A stretch of 64,000 nucleotides of DNA from Amorphoplanes digitatis (lineage in GTDB: Bacteria; Actinomycetota; Actinomycetes; Mycobacteriales; Micromonosporaceae): contig NZ_JACHNH010000001.1 in the NCBI RefSeq assembly GCF_014205335.1, positions 372,001-436,000 of the forward strand, written 5' to 3'. Below are positions 1 through 10,377 of the stretch, piece after piece. Position 1 is the stretch's first letter. Every line of letters starts with the position of its first letter. The position numbers were made by a program, and so were the translations under genes. The notes under the pieces were generated by a model. That model had not been told where the DNA came from. It did no database searches and saw only the letters and a program-made list of their open reading frames with translations.

Positions 1-633
1 GAGGTAAAGATCAGCGCCGAGCCCCGTACCGAGTTCGGCAAGGGTGGTGCCCGCCGCACGCGCCGGGCCGGCCTCGTGCCCGCCGTGCTGTACGGCCACG
101 GCGAAGCCCCCGTCCACATCGCGCTCCCCGCCCGTGAGTTCGCCGCGGCGATCCGCCACGGCGGCCTCAACCAGGTCTTCACGATCGACGTCGTCGGCGG
201 CACCGGCGCGACGCTGGCCCTGCCGAAGGCGATCCAGCGTGACCCGATCAAGGACACCTACGAGCACGTCGACCTGATCATCGTCAAGCGTGGCGAGAAG
301 GTCCAGGTCGACGTCCCGGTGACGCTGGTCGGCGACGCCGCCCGCAACACCCTTGTCGTCACCGAGTCGAACACGCTGGCCGTGGTCGCCGAGGCGATGC
401 ACCTGCCGAGCGGCTTCGAGGTCTCGATCGAGGGCCTGGAGGCCGGTTCGCAGATCACCGCCGGCGACGTGACCCTGCCGAAGGGCACCGAGCTGGCCGT
501 CGACCCCGACTTCGTGCTGGCGATCGTCTCCGCGGCGCAGACCGCCGAGCAGCTCGAGGGCGACACCGGCGCCGGCGCCGGCGAGGCCGCCGAGACTGAG
601 GCCGCCGAGGGCACCGAGGAATCCGCTTCCTGA
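1..633 (+). CDS. rplY: 50S ribosomal protein L25/general stress protein Ctc (5' partial)
   Basis: Large-subunit ribosomal protein of the L25/TL5/Ctc family, which binds 5S rRNA. The frame is open from base 1 (E-V-K-I-S-A-E-P-R-T-E-F-G-K), so the start codon lies just left of the window, probably within a few codons. Visible order: N-terminal L25 beta-barrel (about residues 1-95), TL5-type C-terminal domain (about 100-185), then an Ala/Glu-rich acidic tail ending TEESAS. The length of about 210 residues fits the long Ctc form. A strong terminator follows, and pth lies 83 bp downstream, a common actinobacterial gene order. Confidence 0.93.
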   Translation, partial: EVKISAEPRTEFGKGGARRTRRAGLVPAVLYGHGEAPVHIALPAREFAAAIRHGGLNQVFTIDVVGGTGATLALPKAIQRDPIKDTYEHVDLIIVKRGEKVQVDVPVTLVGDAARNTLVVTESNTLAVVAEAMHLPSGFEVSIEGLEAGSQITAGDVTLPKGTELAVDPDFVLAIVSAAQTAEQLEGDTGAGAGEAAETEAAEGTEESAS

Positions 634-653
634 CCCGAAGAACCGCGATCTGC

Positions 654-686
654 AGGGAAAGTGCCGGCCGGCACTTTCCCTCTTTT
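654..686 (+). terminator. Rho-independent terminator after L25
   Basis: A perfect 14-bp inverted repeat (AGGGAAAGTGCCGG and its complement, 654-681) is followed by CTTTT. It lies 20 bp after the L25 stop and before pth, so the two genes are probably transcribed largely separately. Confidence 0.85.
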
Positions 687-716
687 CGTAGGGGGCCGAC
701 ATGAGGGGGCTCAGTA

Positions 717-1304
717 ATGACCGACGACGCACCGTGGCTGGTGGTCGGCCTCGGCAACCCGGGGCGGGAGTACGCCGGTAACCGGCACAACGTCGGGTTC
801 ATGGTGGCCGACCTGCTCGGATCGCGGCTGGGCGGCAAGTTCGGCCGGCACAAGCGCGCGGTGGCCGAGGTGGCCGAGGGCCGGCTGGGCTTCGGCGGCC
901 CGAAGCTGATCCTGGCCAAGCCGCTGACGTTCATGAACCTGGCGGGCGCGCCGGTGGCCGCGCTGAGCCAGTTCTTCAAGGTGCCGGTGGAGCACGTGAT
1001 CGCCGTGCACGACGAGCTCGACGTGCCGTACGGGCAGGTGCGTGCGAAGCGCGGCGGCGGCGAGGGCGGCCACAACGGGCTGCGCTCGATGTCGAGGTCG
1101 CTGGGGAGCAAGGAGTACGCGCGGGTCCGCGTCGGCATCGGCCGGCCGCCGGGGCGGCAGGATCCGGCCGACTACGTGCTCTCGGACTTCTCCGGCGTGG
1201 AGCGCAAGGAGCTGGACTTCCTGGTCGACCGGTCCGCCGACGTGGTGGAGGCGGTCGTGCTCGAGGGTGTGGAGTGGGCGCAGAACAAATACCACGGAAG
1301 TTGA
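717..1304 (+). CDS. pth: peptidyl-tRNA hydrolase
   Basis: Releases tRNA from peptidyl-tRNA that drops off the ribosome; cytoplasmic and usually essential. 195 residues, normal for bacterial Pth. Family motifs are all present: GLGNPG with the conserved Asn at residue 14, RHNVGF with the catalytic His at 24, TFMNLAG, HDELD with the catalytic Asp, and [10 protein letters not shown]. The ATG at 717 has a G-rich ribosome site (AGGGGG) about 8 bases upstream. It follows the L25 terminator. Confidence 0.96.
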   Translation: MTDDAPWLVVGLGNPGREYAGNRHNVGFMVADLLGSRLGGKFGRHKRAVAEVAEGRLGFGGPKLILAKPLTFMNLAGAPVAALSQFFKVPVEHVIAVHDELDVPYGQVRAKRGGGEGGHNGLRSMSRSLGSKEYARVRVGIGRPPGRQDPADYVLSDFSGVERKELDFLVDRSADVVEAVVLEGVEWAQNKYHGS

Positions 1305-1395
1305 TGGAAGGCGGGCGAATCGGATAGATACTTTCATCCGTCTTGTCCGCCTTTCGATCCCGTGACGCCTCCCGCTCTGACGCGTTGGTCACGTA

Positions 1396-1414
1396 GCGCA
1401 CCGAAACGGTGCGC
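1396..1414 (+). other. hairpin in the leader of the glycosylphosphotransferase gene
   Basis: GCGCACCG-AAA-CGGTGCGC forms a perfect 8-bp stem with a 3-base loop, 16 bp before the ribosome site (GGAGG at 1431) of the next gene. No T-run follows. It may be the end of the pth transcript or a leader structure; I cannot tell which. Confidence 0.4.
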
Positions 1415-1440
1415 ACACGTGCGGTGCGGGGGAGGTTCGG

Positions 1441-3228
1441 GTGCAACAGGACCTGTCCGAGGGCCACGAGGCGGCGCTCAACGAGCCGACGGTGCTTCTG
1501 CCGACGGTGCGGGTAGGCGACGCCCCGCAGGCGGAGCAGTACCCGGACAACCACGGCCCAGCCAATCATCCGCCGACCAACCAGGGCCCGCGCGCGCACC
1601 GGCCGCTGCCGAACCGGTCCCGCAACGCGAAGATCGTGTCGCCGGCCCGGCTGGGCGGCGAGGCCGCCGACAACGCCGCGCCGCTGGCCGGCGCCGGCGG
1701 GCTCATCCTGACCGAGCAGGCCCGCAACCAGGCCATCGACCGGCTCTGGTCGGCCGAGCCCAACCGGTCGTCCGCCGCGCGGCCGGCCACCCGGCCCTTC
1801 GTCCGGGTACGCGGCCGGCACGCGGCGATGTCCCGGCGTCAGTGCTGGGAGCGGCGCTACGTGCGCACCCTGGTCGCGAGCGACCTGCTGGCGGGCATCG
1901 CCGCGGGCGCGGTGACGTTCGGGCTGCGCTTCGGCGACGAGGTGACCACCTACAACCGCTGGTACCTGCTGCTGTCGGCGCTGCTGCCGGTGGTGCTGCT
2001 TGCCGTGCTGGTGGTGAGCCGGGCGTACGAGAGCCGGTTCCTGTTCGTCGGCACCGACGAGTACCAGCGGGTGCTCCGGGGCGGCGTCGGCCTGATCGCG
2101 GGGGTCGCCGTCTTCTCGTACGCGCTGGATCTCGACCTCGCGCGCTCCTACGTCCTGGTCGCGCTGCCCACGGCGGTCGGCGTGGCCGTCGTGCTCCGGT
2201 TCGCCCTGCGCAAGCGGCTGCACATGTCCCGGGCGCGGGGGGAGAGCCTGCGCCGCGTGCTGGTGGTCGGGCACGAGTTGTCCGTCATCGGCACCGCCCG
2301 CCAGCTGCGCCGGGAGAAGTACCACGGCCTGGAGGTGGTGGGCGCGTGCCTGCCGCCGGGCCATGACGGCGTGATCGACCTGCCGGTCTTCGGCACCTTC
2401 GACGACGTCGCGAGCGCGGTCGACCTCGCGGACGCGGACACCGTCGTCGTGCTGAGCTGCCCGGAACTGGATGGCACCGTGCTGCGCCGGCTGGCCTGGC
2501 GCCTCGAGCGCGACGAGGTCGACCTGGTCGTCGCCAGCGCGCTCGTCGACGTGGCCGGCGCGCGTACCACGATCCGGCCGTTCGACGGCCTGCCGATGCT
2601 GCACGTCGAGCACCCTCGGCTGCACGGCGGCGCGCGCATCGTAAAGGACCTCTTCGATCGCTTCGGCGCCCTCGCCCTGCTCATCGTATTCGGGCCACTG
2701 CTGTTAGCCGTCGCACTCTGCGTCCGGTTGACATCACGCGGGCCGGTACTCTTTCGGCAGGTGCGGGTCGGGCGTGACGGGTCCGAGTTCCGTATTTTCA
2801 AGTTCCGCAGCATGTACGTCGATGCCGAGGCCCGGCTGGCCGAGCTCCGGCATCTCAACGAGCACGACGGTGTGCTCTTCAAAATCCGTGACGATCCGCG
2901 CGTCACCCCCATCGGCCGGTGGCTGCGCAGGCTCTCGCTGGACGAACTCCCCCAGCTGCTCAATGTCGTGTCCGGGCGGATGTCGCTGGTCGGACCGCGG
3001 CCGCCGCTGCCCGAGGAGGTGGCCGCCTACGCCGACGACGTGCGCCGCAGGCTCGCCGTCAAGCCGGGCATGACGGGTCTATGGCAGGTTTCCGGGCGAT
3101 CGGACCTGCCCTGGGAGGAGGCGGTCAGGCTGGACCTTCGCTATGTGGAGAACTGGTCGCTCAGCTTGGACCTGGTGATCCTTTTGCGGACCATGACGGC
3201 GGTTGTTCGCTCATCCGGAGCGTACTGA
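1441..3228 (+). CDS. polyprenyl glycosylphosphotransferase (WcaJ/CpsE-type priming enzyme)
   Basis: Transfers a sugar-1-phosphate from a UDP-sugar to undecaprenyl phosphate, the membrane step that starts exopolysaccharide or surface glycan synthesis. 595 residues, GTG start with GGAGG 5 bases upstream. Order: Gln/Pro-rich cytoplasmic N-terminus (1-140), four predicted membrane segments (about 143-165, 177-199, 212-232, 236-256), a Rossmann-like CoA-binding-type segment, a fifth hydrophobic segment (about 408-430), then the catalytic bacterial sugar transferase domain. The latter shows KFRSM, RRLSLDELPQLLNV, MSLVGPRP and PGMTGLWQVSGRS. The donor sugar cannot be read from sequence. No other polysaccharide genes are adjacent; the surface-glycan genes lie at 38-43 kb. 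Confidence 0.9.
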   Translation: MQQDLSEGHEAALNEPTVLLPTVRVGDAPQAEQYPDNHGPANHPPTNQGPRAHRPLPNRSRNAKIVSPARLGGEAADNAAPLAGAGGLILTEQARNQAIDRLWSAEPNRSSAARPATRPFVRVRGRHAAMSRRQCWERRYVRTLVASDLLAGIAAGAVTFGLRFGDEVTTYNRWYLLLSALLPVVLLAVLVVSRAYESRFLFVGTDEYQRVLRGGVGLIAGVAVFSYALDLDLARSYVLVALPTAVGVAVVLRFALRKRLHMSRARGESLRRVLVVGHELSVIGTARQLRREKYHGLEVVGACLPPGHDGVIDLPVFGTFDDVASAVDLADADTVVVLSCPELDGTVLRRLAWRLERDEVDLVVASALVDVAGARTTIRPFDGLPMLHVEHPRLHGGARIVKDLFDRFGALALLIVFGPLLLAVALCVRLTSRGPVLFRQVRVGRDGSEFRIFKFRSMYVDAEARLAELRHLNEHDGVLFKIRDDPRVTPIGRWLRRLSLDELPQLLNVVSGRMSLVGPRPPLPEEVAAYADDVRRRLAVKPGMTGLWQVSGRSDLPWEEAVRLDLRYVENWSLSLDLVILLRTMTAVVRSSGAY

Positions 3229-3248
3229 CATCTATGAGAGGCGAGGCG

Positions 3249-4133
3249 ATGGGCGAGCAGACAAGGACGTCGGCGCGCGTTACCGGTCAGCGCGACGCGG
3301 TCGCCGACGGCGGCACGCCGCCGGTCATCGACGCGGCGTTCGCGCGCTGGCTGGCGGACCGCGCCGGCCAGGTGCTGCTCCGGGTCCGCGACGAGATGGG
3401 GTACGCCGACGGCGCGGCGCTCAAGGCCGCCGGCGACAAGGCCGCGCACGAACTGCTGCGCACCGAGCTCGCCCGCTGGCGCCCCGCCGACGCCGTGCTG
3501 TCGGAGGAGGACGACCACTCCCGCATCGCGTGGCAGAACGGCGAGCCCGCCGCCCGCCCCGACCGGCTCGACGCCTCCCGGGTCTGGATCGTCGACCCGC
3601 TCGACGGCACCCGCGAGTTCTCCGAGGAGGGCCGGACCGACTGGGCCGTGCACGTGGCGCTCTGGACCGCCGACTGCTCGCGTCCGAGCTGCCTCGCCGC
3701 GGGCGCCGTCGCGATGCCGGCCCGGCACCGCACGCTCGCCACCGACCTGCCGCCCGCGTACCCGCCGCTGCCGCTGGAGGCCGCGACCGGCGGGCCGATC
3801 CGGATCGCCGCCAGCCGCACCCGGCCGCCGGCCTTCGTCACCGCCCTCGCCGAGGAGATCGGCGCCGAGCTGGTGCCGATGGGATCGGCCGGGGTGAAGA
3901 TCGCCGCGGTGATCAACGGCGAGGCCGACGCATACGTGCACGCCGGCGGGCAGTACGAGTGGGACAGCGCCGCCCCGGTGGCTGTGGCGTCGGCCACTGG
4001 GCTACATGCTTCCCGAATCGACGGGACTGCGTTGAAATACAACCAGGCCGATCCTAAGTTGCCGGATCTGGTGGTCTGTCGCAAGGACCTCGCTCCCCGA
4101 TTGCTTGCAGCGCTGCAGCGTCACCTCCCGTAA
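3249..4133 (+). CDS. cysQ: 3'(2'),5'-bisphosphate nucleotidase, CysQ-type inositol monophosphatase fold
   Basis: Removes the 3'-phosphate from PAP/PAPS, clearing the by-product of sulfate activation. Metal-binding motifs of the superfamily are present: SEEDD (about residue 85), DPLDGTREF (about 117) and EWDSAAP (about 239). About 294 residues from ATG 3249, which has GAGGCG just upstream; an in-frame ATG at 3234 would add five residues. It starts 20 bp after the glycosylphosphotransferase stop and is followed directly by cysD and cysN, supporting a role in sulfur assimilation. Another phosphate-ester substrate is possible. Confidence 0.88.
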   Translation: MGEQTRTSARVTGQRDAVADGGTPPVIDAAFARWLADRAGQVLLRVRDEMGYADGAALKAAGDKAAHELLRTELARWRPADAVLSEEDDHSRIAWQNGEPAARPDRLDASRVWIVDPLDGTREFSEEGRTDWAVHVALWTADCSRPSCLAAGAVAMPARHRTLATDLPPAYPPLPLEAATGGPIRIAASRTRPPAFVTALAEEIGAELVPMGSAGVKIAAVINGEADAYVHAGGQYEWDSAAPVAVASATGLHASRIDGTALKYNQADPKLPDLVVCRKDLAPRLLAALQRHLP

Positions 4134-4183
4134 CCTGACCCCCGCGCAAAAAGCTCGGCCGACACCCGAAAGGTCTGGAACCG

Positions 4184-5095
4184 ATGAGCCAGACAAAGCC
4201 CTATCGCGTCTCGCATCTTGACGCTCTCGAAGCGGAGAGCGTCTTCGTCATGCGTGAGGTCATGGCGGAGTTCGAGCGGCCCGTGCTGCTCTTCTCCGGC
4301 GGCAAGGACTCGATCGTCATGCTGCGCCTCGCCGAGAAGGCGTTCGCGCCGGCGCGGATACCGTTCCCGGTGATGCACGTCGACACCGGGCACAACTTCC
4401 CCGAGGTCCTGGAGTACCGCGACGCCCGGGTCACCGAGCTCGGCCTGAACCTGGTCGTGGCCAGCGTGCAGGAGGCCATCGACAACGGCCTGGTGCGCGA
4501 GCTGCCCGACGGCACCCGCAACCGGATCCAGACCCCGGTGCTGCTCGCGGCGGTGGAGAAGTACCGCTTCGACGCGCTCTTCGGCGGCGCCCGCCGCGAC
4601 GAGGAGAAGGCCCGGGCCAAGGAGCGGATGTTCAGCTTCCGCGACGAGTTCGGCCAGTGGGACCCGAAGAACCAGCGCCCCGAGCTGTGGTCGCTGTACA
4701 ACGGCCGGCACCACCCCGGCGAGTCGATCCGGGTGTTCCCGCTCTCCAACTGGACCGAGCTGGACGTGTGGCACTACATCGCCAAGGAACGGCTCTCGCT
4801 GCCGAGCATCTACTACGCGCACGACCGCGAGGTCGTCGAGCGCGACGGGATGTTCTACGCGGTCAACGAGTTCATCGTGCCCCGGTCCGGCGAGACCGTG
4901 CAGACCCGCACGGTGCGTTACCGCACGGTCGGCGACGCGTCGCAGACCGCCGCGGTGCTCTCGGACGCCGACACGGTCGAGAAGGTCATCGACGAGGTGG
5001 CGGCGACCCGGATCACCGAGCGCGGCGCCACCCGGGGCGACGACAAGGTCAGCGAGGCCGCGATGGAAGACCGCAAGCGGGAAGGCTACTTCTGA
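4184..5095 (+). CDS. cysD: sulfate adenylyltransferase subunit 2 (CysD)
   Basis: Catalytic ATP sulfurylase subunit, making adenosine-5'-phosphosulfate from ATP and sulfate with the GTPase CysN. 303 residues, the usual length. The PP-loop FSGGKDS lies near residue 41; HVDTGHNFPE, FGGARRDEEKARAKER and the C-terminal KREGYF are typical of CysD. ATG 4184 has AAAGG about 10 bases upstream. Its stop overlaps the cysN start (TGATG), so the subunits are probably translationally coupled. Confidence 0.97.
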   Translation: MSQTKPYRVSHLDALEAESVFVMREVMAEFERPVLLFSGGKDSIVMLRLAEKAFAPARIPFPVMHVDTGHNFPEVLEYRDARVTELGLNLVVASVQEAIDNGLVRELPDGTRNRIQTPVLLAAVEKYRFDALFGGARRDEEKARAKERMFSFRDEFGQWDPKNQRPELWSLYNGRHHPGESIRVFPLSNWTELDVWHYIAKERLSLPSIYYAHDREVVERDGMFYAVNEFIVPRSGETVQTRTVRYRTVGDASQTAAVLSDADTVEKVIDEVAATRITERGATRGDDKVSEAAMEDRKREGYF

Positions 5096-6393
5096 TGAGT
5101 CAGGCAGTTCTGGAGACCGAAGAGGCTGCCGCCCGCAGCATGGACCTGCTGCGGTTCGCGACCGCCGGCAGCGTGGACGACGGCAAGTCGACCCTGATCG
5201 GCCGGCTGCTGTACGACACCAAGTCGCTCTTCTCCGACCAGCTCGAGGCGGTCGAGGCGGTCAGCGCCGCGCGCGGCGACGAGTACACCAACCTGGCGCT
5301 GCTCACCGACGGGCTGCGCGCGGAGCGGGAACAGGGCATCACGATCGATGTCGCGTACCGCTACTTCGCGACGCCGCGGCGCAAGTTCATCATCGCCGAC
5401 ACCCCGGGGCACATCCAGTACACCCGGAACATGGTCACCGGCGCCTCCACCGCCGACCTGGCGCTGATCCTGGTCGACGCCCGCAAGGGCCTGGTCGAGC
5501 AGTCGCGCCGGCACGCGTTCCTCACCTCGCTGCTGCGGGTGCCGCACCTGGTGCTCTGCATCAACAAGATGGACCTGGTCGACTGGGACCGCGAGGTCTA
5601 CGAGAGGATCGCCGACGAGTTCACCTCGTTCGCGGCCAAGCTCGAGATCACCGACCTGACCATCATCCCGGTCTCGGCGCTGGAGGGCGACAACATCGCG
5701 TCGCGCTCCGAGAAGAGCCCGTGGTACGAGGGCCCGTCCCTGCTGCACCACCTGGAGCACGTGCACATCGCCTCGGACCGCAACCTGGTCGACGTGCGCT
5801 TCCCGGTGCAGTACGTGATCCGTCCGCAGTCGACGGTGGTCACCGACTACCGCGGCTACGCCGGCCAGGTCGCCTCGGGCGTGCTCAAGCCCGGTGACGA
5901 CGTGATGGTGCTGCCGTCCGGACTGACCAGCAAGATCGCCGCGATCGACACCGCGGACGGCCCGGTCGACGAGGCGTTCCCGCCGATGTCGGTGACGGTC
6001 CGGCTCACCGACGAGATCGACATCTCGCGCGGTGACATGATCTGCCGGCCGCACAACGCACCGGCGGTCGCGCAGGACGTCGAGGCGATGGTCTGCTGGA
6101 TGGACGAGACGGCGCCGCTGCGGGTGGGCGCGAAGTACACGATCAAGCACACCACCCGTTCGGCCCGCACGGTGGTCCGCGGCCTGCAATACCGGCTCGA
6201 CGTGAACACGCTGCACCGCGACGAGAGCGCGCCGCAGCTCGGTTTGAACGAGATCGGCCGGGTCAAGCTGCGCACCACGGTCCCGCTGCTGGCCGACGAG
6301 TACCGCCGCAACCGCACCACGGGCGGCTTCATCCTGATCGACGAGGCGACCAACCGCACGGTCGGCGCCGGAATGATCATCGAAGCCCAGTAG
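5095..6393 (+). CDS. cysN: sulfate adenylyltransferase subunit 1, GTPase (CysN)
   Basis: EF-Tu-like GTPase subunit of ATP sulfurylase; GTP hydrolysis drives APS formation. 432 residues. G1 is GSVDDGKST (about residue 24), G3 is DTPGHIQYTRNM, G4 is NKMD, followed by EF-Tu-type domains 2 and 3. There is no C-terminal APS kinase domain, so this is CysN rather than a CysNC fusion, and no cysC is visible nearby. The ATG overlaps the cysD stop. A convergent terminator follows before galK. Confidence 0.97.
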   Translation: MSQAVLETEEAAARSMDLLRFATAGSVDDGKSTLIGRLLYDTKSLFSDQLEAVEAVSAARGDEYTNLALLTDGLRAEREQGITIDVAYRYFATPRRKFIIADTPGHIQYTRNMVTGASTADLALILVDARKGLVEQSRRHAFLTSLLRVPHLVLCINKMDLVDWDREVYERIADEFTSFAAKLEITDLTIIPVSALEGDNIASRSEKSPWYEGPSLLHHLEHVHIASDRNLVDVRFPVQYVIRPQSTVVTDYRGYAGQVASGVLKPGDDVMVLPSGLTSKIAAIDTADGPVDEAFPPMSVTVRLTDEIDISRGDMICRPHNAPAVAQDVEAMVCWMDETAPLRVGAKYTIKHTTRSARTVVRGLQYRLDVNTLHRDESAPQLGLNEIGRVKLRTTVPLLADEYRRNRTTGGFILIDEATNRTVGAGMIIEAQ

Positions 6394-6405
6394 GCGACAC
6401 CCCGT

Positions 6406-6442
6406 CGACGCCCCGCACGGCCTGGAGCCGGGCGGGGCGTCG
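6406..6442. terminator. bidirectional terminator between cysN and galK
   Basis: CGACGCCCCGC (6406-6416) pairs perfectly with GCGGGGCGTCG (6432-6442); the 15-base loop holds a further CGGC/GCCG stem. It fills the short gap between two genes that end facing each other. No long T-run. Confidence 0.65.
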
Positions 6443-6447
6443 TCGTC

Positions 6448-7584
6448 TCAGGGCAGGCGGGTGGCGCCCGGGCCGGGGGTGGCCGACCAGGTCGTCGGCG
6501 CCGTGAAGCCGTGTTCGGCGTAGGCCCGCTCCACCGCCGCCGTCGTCGCCTCCGCCCGGTCCGCGTCGATCAGGGCCAGGACGCAGCCGCCGAAGCCGCC
6601 GCCGGTCATCCGGGCGCCGTACGCGCCCGCCGCCAGCGCCGCCCGGACCGCCACGTCCACCTCCGGGACGGTGATCTCGAAGTCGTCGCGCATCGACGCG
6701 TGCGACGCGGTCATCAGCGGCCCGATCTCCCGGATCCGCCCCGCGCGCAGCTGCTCGACCGTGTCCAGCACCCGCTGGTCCTCGGTGACGACGTGCCGGA
6801 CCCGGCGCCGCATCACCTCGTCGTCCAGCTTGGTCAGCGCCTCGTCCAGCTCGCCGGGGTGCACGTCGCGCAGGGCCGGCACGCCGAGGATCCGCGCCGC
6901 CTCCTCGCACGAGCGGCGGCGTGCGCCGTACTCGCCGTCGACGTGCTGGTGCGGCGCGTTGCTGTTGATGATGAGGATGGCCAGGCCGGCGGCGGCCAGG
7001 TCGAACGGGATCTGCTCGACCTCGAGCGTCCGGCAGTCCAGGAACAGCGCCCGGCCCTGCTCGCAGCGGATCGAGGCGGACTGGTCCATGATCCCGGTCG
7101 GCGCGCCGACGTAGACGTTCTCCGCCCGCTGCGCCAGCGCCGGGCGCGCCGCGACGGGCAGGTCGAGGCCGCCGAGGTCCACCAGCGCGGTGAGCACCGC
7201 CGACTCAAGGGCCGCGGACGAGGAGACGCCCGCGCCGACCGGCACGTCCGAGGTGATCGCGATCCGGGCCGGCGGCACCTCGAAGCCCGCGTCGTGCAGG
7301 GCCCACACCACCCCGGCCACGTACGCCGCCCAGCCCTGCACGGCGCCGATCTCGGTGGAGGTGAACGTGACGGGCTCGGGCGCGAAGTCCGAGCACACCG
7401 TCCAGCCCGGCTCGGGCGACCGGGCGGCGGCGGCGACGACCCGCTGCCCCAGGGCGAACGGCAGCACGAAGCCGTCGTTGTAGTCGGTGTGCTCCCCGAT
7501 CAGGTTGACCCGCCCGGGGGCCGCCCAGCGGCCGGCGGGCTCGCCGGCGAACGCGGCGACGAAGGCTGCGGAGGCGTCAGTCAT
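6448..7584 (-). CDS. galK: galactokinase
   Basis: Phosphorylates galactose to galactose-1-phosphate, first committed step of the Leloir pathway. 378 residues. GHMP-kinase motifs: GRVNLIGEHTDY near the N-terminus (galactokinase signature), PVGAGVSSSAALE (ATP-binding) and GARMTGGGFGGCVL near the C-terminus. It lies 13 bp downstream of galE and is probably in the same transcript. No galT is seen in the window. Confidence 0.96.
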   Translation of the reverse strand: MTDASAAFVAAFAGEPAGRWAAPGRVNLIGEHTDYNDGFVLPFALGQRVVAAAARSPEPGWTVCSDFAPEPVTFTSTEIGAVQGWAAYVAGVVWALHDAGFEVPPARIAITSDVPVGAGVSSSAALESAVLTALVDLGGLDLPVAARPALAQRAENVYVGAPTGIMDQSASIRCEQGRALFLDCRTLEVEQIPFDLAAAGLAILIINSNAPHQHVDGEYGARRRSCEEAARILGVPALRDVHPGELDEALTKLDDEVMRRRVRHVVTEDQRVLDTVEQLRAGRIREIGPLMTASHASMRDDFEITVPEVDVAVRAALAAGAYGARMTGGGFGGCVLALIDADRAEATTAAVERAYAEHGFTAPTTWSATPGPGATRLP

Positions 7585-7597
7585 GGCGACGATCAGA

Positions 7598-8575
7598 TCA
7601 CGCGACGTGGCTGCGGTAGAAGGCCCAGGCGTCGCCGATCATGTCGTTCAGGGTGTTCTTCTCGGGCACCCAGCCGAGCTCGTCGCGGGCCCGCTGCGAG
7701 GACGCCACCAGGGTGGCCGGGTCGCCGTCGCGCCGCGGCGCGATCTCGACCGGCAGGTCCGCGCCGGTGACCTCGCGGACGGCCTCGACCACCTGCCGGT
7801 TGGAGAAGCCGTTGCCGTTGCCGAGGTTGTAGATCCGGTGCTCGGAGCCGGTGGCCGCGTCGAGCGCGAGCAGGTGCGCCCGGGCCAGGTCCTGCACGTG
7901 GATGTAGTCGCGCACGCAGGTGCCGTCGACGGTGGGGTAGTCGTCGCCGAAGAGCTGGAGCTTGTCGCGCTTGCCCGCCGCGGCCTGGAGGGCGATCGGG
8001 ATGAGGTGGGTCTCCGGGTCGTGCCGCTCGCCGATGGCGGTGCCGTCGGGGCGGATCAACGCGCCGGCCACGTTGAAGTACCGCAGCGAGACCGCGGCGA
8101 GGCCGTGCGCGAAGGTCTCCGAGGTCAGCGCGTGGTCGAAGGTGAGCTTGGTGGCGCCGTAGGTGTTCGTCGGCGCCTTCACCGCGCCCTCGGTGATCGG
8201 CAGCTCGGTAGGGTTGCCGTAGACGGCGGCGGTGGAGGAGAAGACGAAGCGGGGCACGCGAGCGGCCCGGACGGCGTCGAGCAGGGCCAGGGAGCGGACC
8301 ACGTTGTGATCCCAGTAGAGCTCCGGCTTGGTCATGGACTCGCCGGCGGCGATCAGGCCCGCGAAGTGCAGCACGGCGTCGAAGCCCGCGTCCGGGGTCA
8401 GCACGCCGCCGGCCTCGGAGATGTCCGCCTGCACGAACGTGGCGTCGGGGGCGACCGCCTCGCGGAAGCCGGTGCTGAGGTTGTCCAGCACGGTGACCTC
8501 GTGCCCGGCGTCGAGCAGCAGCCGGCTGGTGACGCTGCCGACGTAGCCGGCGCCTCCCGTGACGAGCAGTTTCAC
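7598..8575 (-). CDS. galE: UDP-glucose 4-epimerase
   Basis: Interconverts UDP-glucose and UDP-galactose; also supplies UDP-galactose for surface glycans. About 325 residues. The NAD-binding GGAGYVGS starts within the first ten residues; the catalytic FSSTAAVYG serine and TYGATK Tyr/Lys pair are present (short-chain dehydrogenase fold). I chose GTG 8575 because AAAGGT lies 6-12 bases upstream and it places the Rossmann motif right at the N-terminus; ATG 8590 would add five residues and leave no clear ribosome site. First gene of galE-galK, divergent from trpS. Confidence 0.95.
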   Translation of the reverse strand: MKLLVTGGAGYVGSVTSRLLLDAGHEVTVLDNLSTGFREAVAPDATFVQADISEAGGVLTPDAGFDAVLHFAGLIAAGESMTKPELYWDHNVVRSLALLDAVRAARVPRFVFSSTAAVYGNPTELPITEGAVKAPTNTYGATKLTFDHALTSETFAHGLAAVSLRYFNVAGALIRPDGTAIGERHDPETHLIPIALQAAAGKRDKLQLFGDDYPTVDGTCVRDYIHVQDLARAHLLALDAATGSEHRIYNLGNGNGFSNRQVVEAVREVTGADLPVEIAPRRDGDPATLVASSQRARDELGWVPEKNTLNDMIGDAWAFYRSHVA

Positions 8576-8604
8576 GTCGTGACCTTTCATGGCGGGTGCG
8601 TTGA

Positions 8605-9753
<1,149 letters not shown>

Positions 9754-9758
9754 CCCAG

Positions 9759-10292
9759 GTGGCCGAGAGCACGACGCGCATCGGCGTCGCGATCGACATC
9801 CCCGAGCCGTGGGGCTCGGAGCTGACCCGGCGCCGGGCCGAGGCGGGTGATCCGCAGGCCGCGTACACGCCGGCGCACGTCACGCTGCTCGGCCCGACCG
9901 AGATCCTCACCGAGTCGCTGCCCGCGGTCGAGAAGCACCTCGAGGCGGTGGCCTCGGCGCAGGAGCCCTTCACCATCCACCTGCGCGGCACCGGCACCTT
10001 CCGGCCGATCACCGAGGTCGTCTTCGTGACCCTCGCGGTCGGCATCAGCGAGTGTGAGCTGCTCGCGGGCGCCATCGCCGCCGCCGACGGGGTGCACCGC
10101 GACCAGCGGTTCCCGTACCACCCGCACGTCACCGTCGCGCAGGACGTGGCGAGCGATGCCCTCGACGCGGTGTTCGAGGAGCTCGCCGGCTTCTCCGCCC
10201 GCTTCGACGTCGGCTCGTTCACCCTCTTCACGCACGGCGGCGAGGGCCCGTGGCAGCGCCGCCGGGACTACCCGCTCGGCGGTCTGCGTTAG
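9759..10292 (+). CDS. 2'-5' RNA ligase family protein (2H phosphoesterase)
   Basis: About 177 residues. Two H-x-T-type motifs mark the 2H phosphoesterase fold: HVTLLG in the N-terminal half and HPHVTVAQ in the C-terminal half. Family members hydrolyse or form 2',5' bonds in RNA or act on cyclic phosphodiesters; the substrate here is unknown. The GTG start lies 5 bp after the trpS stop, so co-transcription with trpS is likely. Confidence 0.75.
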   Translation: MAESTTRIGVAIDIPEPWGSELTRRRAEAGDPQAAYTPAHVTLLGPTEILTESLPAVEKHLEAVASAQEPFTIHLRGTGTFRPITEVVFVTLAVGISECELLAGAIAAADGVHRDQRFPYHPHVTVAQDVASDALDAVFEELAGFSARFDVGSFTLFTHGGEGPWQRRRDYPLGGLR

Positions 10293-10364
10293 TCGGCCGG
10301 ACCCGCCGGACGAAGCCGTGGAAGACGCGGGCGGGCCTGCGGAGACAGGGTCCAATTCATTCGG

Positions 10365-10370
10365 TACGGT
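10365..10370 (+). promoter_or_regulatory. predicted -10 element of the YihY/BrkB gene
   Basis: TACGGT ends 7 bases before GTG 10378 and no ribosome site is visible, as expected for a leaderless transcript. No convincing -35. Confidence 0.35.
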
Positions 10371-10377
10371 CGGCGGC

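Noticed and set aside
1321..1340. CGGAT/ATCCG hairpin downstream of pth
   Set aside because: Five bp with a 10-base loop; not strong enough to call a terminator.
976..2625. 549-codon minus-strand open frame across pth and the glycosylphosphotransferase
   Set aside because: Low-complexity Arg/Pro/His product spanning two genes with strong motifs on the other strand; a GC-bias shadow.
2919..3248. Upstream extension of the cysQ frame
   Set aside because: It overlaps the catalytic end of the glycosylphosphotransferase and has no bisphosphatase homology; ATG 3249 is well placed.
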